DNA of 64,000 nt from the NCBI RefSeq assembly GCF_002575655.3, contig NC_053040.3:154319148-154383147 (forward strand), given 5' to 3'. Positions 56,239 to 64,000 of the stretch are shown piece by piece. This DNA comes from Aegilops tauschii subsp. strangulata. Its lineage: Eukaryota > Streptophyta > Magnoliopsida > Poales > Poaceae. The notes under the pieces are model-generated. The model was not told the origin of the DNA and searched no databases. It saw only the letters and a list, made by a program, of their open reading frames with translations. Positions within the stretch are counted from its first letter, which is position 1, and every line of letters starts with the position of its first letter. The position numbers and the translations under genes are program-made.

Positions 56239-57910
56239 TGATGTCTACTATGCAACCTTCTTCTTGTAGACTCATGTTGGACCTCCAAGCGCAGAGTTTT
56301 GTAGAACAGTAACAAATTTCCCTCAAGTGTATGACCTAAGGTTTATCAATCTGTGGGAGGCATAGGATAAAGATGGTCTCTCTCAAACAACCCTGCAACC
56401 AAATAACAAAGAGTCTCTTGTGTCCCAACACACCCAATACAATGGTAAATTGTATAGTTGCACTAGTTCGGTGAAGAGATGGTGATACAAGTGCAATATG
56501 GATGGTAGATATAAGTTTTTGTAATCTAAAAATATAAAACGACAAGGTAGTGAATGGTAAAAGTGAGCGAAAACGGTATTGCTATGCTTAGAAACAAGGC
56601 CTAGGGTTCATACTTTCACTAGTGTAAGTTCTCTCAACAATGATAACATAATTAAATCGTATAACAATCCCTCAACGTGCAACAAAGAGTCACTCCAAAG
56701 TCACTAATAGCGGAGAACAAACAAAGAGATTATTGTAGGGTACGAAACCACCTCAAAGTTATTCTTTCTGATCGATCTATTGGACTATTCCTATAAGTGT
56801 CACAAACAGCTCCAGAGTTCGTACTAAAATAACACCTTAAGACACACATCAACCAAAACCCTAATGTCACCTAGATACTCCAATGTCACCACAAGTATCT
56901 GCGGGTTTGATTATACGATATGCATCACACAATCTCAGATTCATCTATTCAAACCAACACAAAGAACCTCAAAGAGTGCCCCGAAGTTTCTACCGGAGAG
57001 TCAAGACGAAAACGTGTACCAACCCCTATGCATAAGTTCACAAGGTCACAAAACCCGCAAGTTGATCACCAAAATGTACATCAAGTAGATCACGTGAATA
57101 TCCCATTGTCGCCATAGATAAGCACATGCAAGACATACATCAAGTGTTCCCAAATCCTTAAAGACTCAATCTGATAAGATAACTTCGAAGGAAAAACTTA
57201 ATCCATTACAAGAAGGTAGAGGGGGAGAAACATCATAAGATCCAACTATAATAGCAAAGCTCGCGGTACATCAAGATCGTGCCAAATCAAGAACACGAGA
57301 GAGCTAGAGAGATATCAAACACATAGCTACTGGTACATACCCTTAGCCCCGAGGGTGAACTACTCCCTCCTCGTCATGGAGAGCACCGGGATGAGGAAGA
57401 TGGCCACGGTGATGATTTCCCCCTCCGCAAGGTGCCGGAACATGGTCCCGATTGGTTTTTGGTGGCTACAGAGGCTTGCGGCAGCGGAACTCCTGATCTA
57501 GGTTTATTTCTGAGGGTTTCTATATTTATAGGAATTTTTGGCGTCGGGAGCAAGTCAAGGGGGTCCATGAGGCGACGACGAGGACGGAGGGCGCGCCCTG
57601 GGGGTAGGGCGTGCCTCCACCCTTGTGGAGGCCTCGTGGCTCTTCTGGCCCAACTCTTTTGCTTCGGGGGCTTCTTCTGGTCCATAAAAAATCACCGTAA
57701 ATTTTCAGCTCATTTGGACTCCGTTTGATATTCCTTTTCTGCGAAACTCAAAAACAAGAAAAAAAAACAGAAATCGGCACTGGGCTCTAGGTTAATAGGT
57801 TAGTCCCAAAAATCATATAAAATAGCATATAAATGCATATAAAACATCCAAGATAGATAATATAATAGCATGGAACAATAAAAAATTATAGATATGTTGG
57901 AGACGTATCA
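56239..57910 (-). mobile_element. solo LTR, gypsy TGATACGTCTCC family
   Basis: 1672 bp, TGATGTCTAC...GACGTATCA. It is flanked by GGCGA (56234-56238) and GGCGG (57911-57915), a 5-bp duplication with one change, and by two halves of one pseudogene, so it is a solo LTR and not an element end. Confidence 0.75.
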
Positions 57911-58798
57911 GGCGGGTCCCCCCTCTTGCTACTTGCCTCAACACCGAATAGCCGTGAAGGCTGTGGGTTGGGCAAGAGTTGATAAGAATAGCGTCGATCG
58001 GACATGGCTTATCCAGAAAGACGTCCAGGGTTGTCCCGGGGTGAACGGAGGATTTCTTCTTCTTCCGAGGTCGTTCGCCCAGGGTGTTCCGTTTCCCAGG
58101 CCCACGCGGAGGTACTGATTCATGATGTCTCAGATAATCTTCATAGAACGAATATGTGTTTTCCTCGGCAGGCCAGGCATCTTCAATGGCGCAGAATCGG
58201 GACACTAGTTAGGATAATTTTGGGAGTGTTTGAACGCATAGATGAGCAAGGGCATTCGAGACGCCTTTATCCTTGCATCCGCGCTAGAAAGAGTAATTAT
58301 GTCAGAGTCCAGGTAATCTGATATCTTGTTTTTGATAGACAAGAATCTAGCCCAGTACTGCCTGATTGGTTCATCTGGGAGTTGTTGCACGTAGGCCAGA
58401 TCCCAAATGTCGGGTGGGCCGGAGTTCTCAGGGCAATATTCTATGTGGGAGGTGAGCGGATGAGATCGTGGGGTTCGAAACCCTATTATTCTCATTCGAT
58501 GTTGGATTCGTGGCCGTCGGCCTGGCCGAACTATTCTGGAGGTCGTCCTCCTTGGCCGCCTCTGGTACGCCGCTGTCCGACTCGCTTTCCAAGAAATACT
58601 TAAGCCCCTCATCCTTCGGGGAATTCTCTGTATGAACCAGACAAGAGTCATAGTTTGCCTCAACTTTATGTGAAGGCGTCTTTGTGACCGAAGCCTCGGG
58701 CATGGAGATGAGCCCTATAGGCTCGGGGCTGTTTTGACCGGTGGTCCCATCGATCCTTCCGTCGATCGCACAATGGAACTCTCCATGAAAACACCAAT
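57911..58798 (-). pseudogene. gypsy gag pseudogene
   Basis: Minus-strand pieces: MPEASVTKTPSHKVE near 58700; then, in other frames, YVQQLPDEPIRQYWARFLSI and AFKHSQN; then VSRFCAIEDAWPAEEN and RHHESVPP followed by a Lys-rich tail. These have the layout of a gypsy gag and its basic C terminus. At least two frameshifts and a stop at about 58204 occur. A PBS-like region adjoins the LTR start at 58799. Confidence 0.6.
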
Positions 58799-58852
58799 GT
58801 CGGTGTCAAAACTGGCAGACCTCGGGGTAGGGGGCCCCGAGCTTTGGGTCTC
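58799..58852 (-). mobile_element. 54-bp stub of the 5' LTR of that element
   Basis: It starts TGTCGGTGTCAAAACTGG in plus reading, the edge of a known Triticeae gypsy LTR type, and is cut off at 58853 by another LTR. Confidence 0.55.
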
Positions 58853-60373
58853 TGATGTCTACTACGCAACTTTATTCTTGTGGACACGTGTTGGGCCTCC
58901 AAGCACAGAGTTTTGTAGGACAGTAGCAATTTTCCCTCAAGTGGATGACCTAAGGTTTATCAATCCGTGGGAGGCATAGGATGAAGATGGTCTCTCTCAA
59001 ACAACCCAGCAACCAAATAATAAAAAGTCCCTTGTGTCCCCAACACACCAAATACAATGGTAATTTGTATAGGTGTACTAGTTCGGTGAAGACTTGGTGA
59101 TACAAGTGTAATATGGATAGCAGATATTGATTTTTGTAATAAGAACAATAAAAAGCAGCAAGGTAGCAATTGATAAAACGGAGCACAAACGGTATTGCAA
59201 TGCTTTAAAATGAGGCCTAGGGTCTGTACTTTCGCTAGTGCAATCTCTGAACAATGCTAATATAAATGGATCATATAACCATCTCTCAACGTGCAATGAA
59301 GAATCACTGTTCCTATCTAGCGGAGAACATAAGAAAAAATCATTTGTAGGGTACGAAACCACCTCGAAGCTATTCTTTCCGATCGATCTATCAAGAGTTC
59401 GTACTAAAATAACACCAAATAATTTCAAATTCATAATAATACATCCAACACAAAGAACCTCAAAGAGTGCCCCAAGATTTCTACCGGAGAAAAAGACAAG
59501 AACGTGCGTCAACCCCTATGCATAGATTACCCCAATGTCACCTCGGGAATCCGCGAGTTGAGTGCCAAGATATACATCAAGTGATGCAATATGATACCCC
59601 ATTGTCACCACGAGTATTCATTTGCAATACATATATCAAGTGCTCTCGAATCCATAAAAGTATTCAATCCGATAAAACGAAATCTCAAAGGGAAAACTCA
59701 ATTCATCACAACAAGATAGAGAGGGGAAAACACCATATGATCCGACTATATTAACAAAGCCCGCGATACATCAAGATCATGACATCTCAAGAACACAAGA
59801 GAGAGATTAAACACATAGCTACTGGTACAAACCCTCAGCCCCGAGGGTGGACTACTCCATCCTCATCGTGGTGGCCGCCGGGATGATGAAGATGGCCATC
59901 GGTGATGATTCCCCCCTCCAGCGGAGTGCCGGAACAGGGTCTAGATTGGTTTTCGGTGGCTACAGAGGCCTACGGCGGCGGAACTTCTTATCTAGGTTAA
60001 CCCCGAGGGTTGGAATATTTGAGAATTTATAGGGCGAAGAGGCGATGCGGGAGGCCACCGAGGTGGGCACAACCCACCTGGGCGCGTGCCCTGGTGGGTT
60101 GTACCCCCCTCAGGGCACCCCTCAGGTGCTGCTCTGGCCCATTGGATGTCTTCTGGTCTATAAAAATTCCACAAAAAATTTCGCGGTGTTTGGACTCCGT
60201 TTGATATTGATTTCCTGCGATGTAAAAAACAGCAACTGGCACTGGGCACTGGGTCAATAGGTTAGTCCCAAAAAATGATATAAAGTTGCTATAAAATGAT
60301 TATAAAACATCTAAGAATGATAATATAACATCATGAATACTTCATAAATTATAGATACGTTGGAGACGTATCA
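58853..60373 (-). mobile_element. gypsy LTR (TGATACGTCTCC family), minus-strand 3' LTR
   Basis: 1521 bp, TGATGTCTAC...GACGTATCA, related along its length to 56239-57910. On its right the minus strand has the PPT AGCTTGGGGATGT and internal sequence, so it is the 3' LTR of a minus-strand element. Confidence 0.75.
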
Positions 60374-60703
60374 ACATCCCCAAGCTTAATTCCTACTCAT
60401 CCTCGAGTAGGTAAATGATAAAAGAAATAAATTATGAAGTGTGAATGCTAGCAAAGTGCACAAGTTTGATCAATGATAATTCAATCACTTTCGCTAGCAA
60501 CATAACATCAACTCTTTCTCATAAAACTCATCATGACAAAGAAGCAACCAATTCACATGTTAAGGTTCAAACAATGAATTATCTTGAAACTCAACAACCT
60601 ATGTTCTCAGTCACCAAGCAATTGCAATTCAAATTATTCAACAAGTCTAAGTAAGAGCTCCACATACTCAACCATCATATAGTCTTCTATGATTGCTAAC
60701 ACT
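60374..60703 (-). mobile_element. internal 3' end of the minus-strand gypsy element
   Basis: PPT plus about 320 bp of AT-rich non-coding internal DNA (ctcgagtaggtaaatgataaa is shared with 18173-18193). Cut at 60704 by an LTR in the opposite orientation. Confidence 0.6.
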
Positions 60704-62276
60704 TGATACATCTCCAACGTATCTATAATTTTTTATTGTTCCATGCTATTATATTATCTATTTTGGATGCTTTATATGTATTAATATGATATTTTATATG
60801 ATTTTTGGGACTAACCTATTAACCTAGAGCCCAGTGCCAGTTCTGTTTTTTCATTGTTTTAGAGTTTCATAGAAAAGGAATACCAAACGGAGTCCAAACG
60901 GAATAAAACTTTCACGATGATTTTTCTTGGACCAAAAGACACCTAGGAGACTTGGAGTGCAAGTCAGAAGAGCCACGAGGTGGCCACAGGGTGGAGGGCA
61001 TGCCCCCCGACCTTGTGGGCCCCTCGGTGACCCCCTGACCTAGATCTTCCTCCTATATATTCTCAAATACCCCGTCAAACTTCCAGGGGAGCCAAGAAAC
61101 CACTTCTCCACCGCCGCAACCTTCTGTTCTCGTGAGATCCCATCTAGGGGCCTTTTCTGGCATCCTGCCGGAGGGGGATTCGATCACGGAGGGCTTCTAA
61201 ATCACCACCATTGCCTCTCCGATGAAGCGTCAGTAGTTTACCACCAACCTACGGGTCCATAGCTAGTAGCTAGATGGCTTATTCTCTCTCTTTGATTCTC
61301 AATACAAAGTTCTCCTCGATGTTCTTGGAGATCTATTCGATGTAATACTCTTTGCGGTGTGTTTGCCGAGATCCGATGAATTGTGGATTTATGATCAACT
61401 TATCTATGCATATTATTTGAATTTTCTCTGAATTCTTATATGCATGATTTGATATCTTTGCAAGTCTCTTGGAACTATCGATTTGGTTTGGCCAACTAGA
61501 TTGGTTTTTCTTGCAATAGGAGAAGTGCTTAGCTTTGGGTTCAATCTTGCAGTGCTCGATCCTAGTGACAGAAGGGGAACCGACACGTATTGTATTGTTG
61601 CCATCGAGGATAACAAGATGGGGTTTTCATCATATTGCTTGAGTTAATTCCGCTACATCATGTCATCTTACTTAATGCGTTACTCTGTTCTTATGAACTT
61701 AATACTCTAGATGCATGCGAGAGTCGGTCGATTTGTGGAGTAATAGTAGTAGATGCAGAATCGTTTCGGTCTACTTGACACGGATGTGATGCCTATATTC
61801 ATGATCATTGCCTTAGATATCGTCATAACTTTGCGCTTTTCTATCAATTGCTCGGCAGTAATTTGTTCACCCACCATAATAATTTCTATCTTGAGAGAAG
61901 CCTCTAGTGAAACCTATGGCCCCCGGGTCTATTTTCCATCATATAAGTTTCTGATCTACAACCTTAGTTTCCTATTTACTTATTGGCAATCTTTTACTTT
62001 CCGTTCCATAAACCAAAGATACCAAAAATATTACTTTACCGTTTATCCATCTATATCAGATCTCACTTTGCAAATAACCGTGAAGGGATTTACAACCCCT
62101 TTATCGTGTTGGGTGCAAGTTGGTGTTTGTTTGTGCAGGTATTCGGTGGCTTGTTGCGTTGTCTCCTACTGGATCGGTGCCTTCGTTCTCAAAAGCTGAG
62201 GGAAATACTTACTCTACTTTGCTGCATCATCCTTTCCCCTTCAAGGGAAAAACCAACGCAAGCTCAAAAGGTAGCA
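60704..62276 (+). mobile_element. gypsy LTR (TGATACATCTCC), plus-strand 5' LTR
   Basis: 1573 bp, starting TGATACATCTCCAACGTATC and ending GGTAGCA. A TATA-like CCTATATATTC is near 61051. A PBS follows 11 bases later. Confidence 0.75.
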
Positions 62277-62287
62277 GGAAGAATTTC

Positions 62288-62306
62288 TGGCGTCGTCGCC
62301 GGGGAG
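62288..62306 (+). promoter_or_regulatory. primer binding site of the plus-strand gypsy element
   Basis: TGGCGTCGTCGCCGGGGAG, a slightly mutated version of the box at 2693-2709. Confidence 0.6.
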
Positions 62307-62508
62307 ATCTACGCCAAGCCGAGACATACCAAGTACCCATCATAAACTCTCATCCCTTGCATTACATTATTCTCCATTCGCCTCTTGTTTTCCTCTCCTC
62401 CACTTCTAAAACGATTTTCAAAAAGATTCGCCTTTTTCTTCGCCCCTCTTCCGTTCGTCTTCTTTGTTTGCTTTTTGTGTGCTCGTGTGCTGGATTGCTT
62501 GCTTTGTC

Positions 62509-63181
62509 ATGATGGCTCAACATAATACCAAATTGTGTGAATTTTCCAATACCAACAACAATAATTTTATTAGTACTCCGATTGCTCCCGATGCTAATGC
62601 GGAATCTTGTGAAATTAATACCGCTTTGTTGAAATCTTGTTATGAAAGATCAATTTTCCGGCCTTCCCAATGAAGATGTCGCATCCCATCTTAATAATTT
62701 CGTTGATTTGTGTGATATGCAAAAGAAAAAAGATGTGGATAATGATATTGTTAAATTGAAGCTATTTTCGTTCTCGCTTAGGGATCGCGCTAAAACTTGG
62801 TTTTCATCTTTGCCTAAAAATAGTATTGATTCATGGAACAAGTGTAAAGATGCTTTTATTTCCAAGTATTTTCCTCCCGCTAAGATCACTCCCTTAGAAA
62901 CGATATTATGAATTTTAAGCAACTTGATCATGAACATGTTGCACAATCTTAGGAGAGGATGGAATTAATGATTAGAAATTGCCCTACTCGTGGTTTGAAT
63001 TTGTGGATGATTATACAAATTTTTATGCCTGCTAGAATTTTTGCTTCTAGAAATCTTTTAGATTCTGCCGCGGGAGGTACTTTTATGGAAATTAATTTAG
63101 GAGAAGCTACTATACTCCTAGATAATATTAAGGTTAGCTATTCTCAATGGCATACCGAAAGATCTTCCACTAGTAAAAAAG
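62509..63181 (+). pseudogene. gypsy gag pseudogene
   Basis: It starts MMAQHNTKLCEFSNTN. The retrotransposon gag domain follows in another frame: VASHLNNFVDLCDMQKKKD, KLKLFSFSLRDRAKTWFSSL, WNKCKDAFISKYFPPAK. A frame change near 62650, another near 62890 and a TAG at about 62950 (after HVAQS) break it. The last part reads NCPTRGLNLWMIIQIF, SAAGGTFMEI and YSQWHTERSSTSKK. It ends where another repeat begins at 63182. Confidence 0.75.
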
Positions 63182-64000
63182 TGAAAGGACCGAGAAGAGG
63201 TGTCTAGAGGGGGGTGATTAGACCCTCAACAAACAAAAGTAGCAGTTTTTAATTTCTTCAAGTTAATGTGGAGTTTTAGCACAAGTTTAAACATTCACAA
63301 TACATTTCAAGCAAGCATGGCAAGAGTATATGAGCAGCGGAAAGTAAAGCATGCAAGTTGCAAGAATGTAAAGGGATGTGATTGGAGTATGCAAACGCAA
63401 TTGGAGACACGGAGATTTTTGGCGTGATTCCGATAGGTGGTGCTATCGTACATGCACGTTGATGGAGACTTCAACCCACGAAGGGTAACGGTTGCGCTAG
63501 TCCACGGAGGGCTCCACCCACGAAGGGTCCACGAAGAAGCAACCTTGTCTATCCCACCATGGCCATCGCCCACGAAGGACTTGCCTCACTAGGGTAGATC
63601 TTCACGAAGTAGGCGATCTTCTTGCCCTTACAAACTCCTTGGTTCAATGCCACAATCTTGTCGGAGGCTCCCAAGTGACACCTAACCAATCTAGGAGACA
63701 CCACTCTCCAAAAGGTAATAGATGGTGTGTTGATGATGAACTCCTTGCTCTTGTGCTTCAAATGATAGTCTCCCCAACACTCAACTCTCCCTCATAGATT
63801 TGGATTTGGTGGAAAGATAATTTGAGTGGAAAGCAACTTGGGGAAGGCTAGAGATCAAGATTCTTGTGGTTGGAATGGAATATCTTGGTCTCAACACATG
63901 AGTAGGTGGTTCTCTCTCAGAAAATGTATGCTGGAAGTGTAGGCACGTTCTGATGGCTTTCTCCACGAATGAAGAGTGGGTGGAGGGGTATTTATAGCCT
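63182..64000 (-). mobile_element. LTR of an unassigned retrotransposon, minus strand, cut by window end
   Basis: The junction is abrupt at TGAAAGGACCGAGAAGAGG, directly after gag sequence. The minus strand has a TATA box (GGCTATAAATACCCC) at 63984-63999, the expected layout for an LTR promoter reading leftward. Repeated phrases such as cacgaagggt occur in 63477-63580. No coding frame is credible. Confidence 0.5.

Noticed and set aside
1..64000. tRNA, rRNA or microRNA genes
   Set aside because: No cloverleaf with A/B boxes, rRNA core or clear miRNA hairpin was recognised by eye; a tRNAscan or miRNA search would be needed to exclude them.

Overview
The window reads as a nuclear chromosome segment of a Triticeae grass (wheat, Aegilops or barley type). 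The reasons are: spliced plant genes with GT-AG introns; Angela/BARE1/WIS-type Ty1-copia LTRs (TGTTGGAAATATGCCCTAGA...); several copies of the large Triticeae gypsy LTR that begins TGATACGTCTCCAACG...; a CACTA end with CACTACTAG termini; and Stowaway and Tourist MITEs. No prokaryotic features, rRNA, tRNA or CRISPR array were recognised.

Layout. 1-1391: 3' part of a CACTA transposon with a Ulp1-like protease remnant, a small RNase H1-N/TM protein, subterminal repeats and the terminal inverted repeat. 1392-18600: a minus-strand gypsy element (internal, PBS, one LTR, PPT, internal) whose LTR is split by a complete Tat-lineage gypsy element (3015-16892, perfect GATTT target duplication) on the minus strand. 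The Tat element has gag-pol with a dual RNase H and an extra spliced gene on the opposite strand. 18600-19500: LTR and dispersed repeat fragments.

19590-31712 is a low-copy gene island with two convergent host genes. The plus-strand gene is an ABHD18/DUF2048-type alpha/beta hydrolase (five coding exons, 364 aa). The minus-strand gene is a TGA-class bZIP-DOG1 transcription factor that I reconstruct in nine coding exons (458 aa) and assign to LIGULELESS2. Its introns hold nested Stowaway MITEs, a Tourist MITE, a LINE tail and a (GA)n tract. One intron appears to use a GC donor.

32780-34530: remnant of a second Tat element on the plus strand (antisense-gene piece plus LTR). 35416-44760: an Angela/BARE1-type copia element with target duplication GGGAT. 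Its 3' end carries two LTR segments, best explained by recombination with a nested relative. 44766-55780: mostly anonymous intergenic DNA with tandem duplications, a (GA)n tract, a long-inverted-repeat foldback element, a PIF/Harbinger-like ORF remnant and a minisatellite; one doubtful partial gene lies near 50.4-50.6 kb. 55790-64000: a stack of gypsy remnants: a gag/protease pseudogene split by a solo LTR, then a minus-strand LTR, a plus-strand LTR with a gag pseudogene, and the start of a further LTR.

The only genes likely to serve the plant are the hydrolase and the bZIP factor. Everything else is transposable-element sequence at different stages of decay, and the nesting gives a relative order of insertions.
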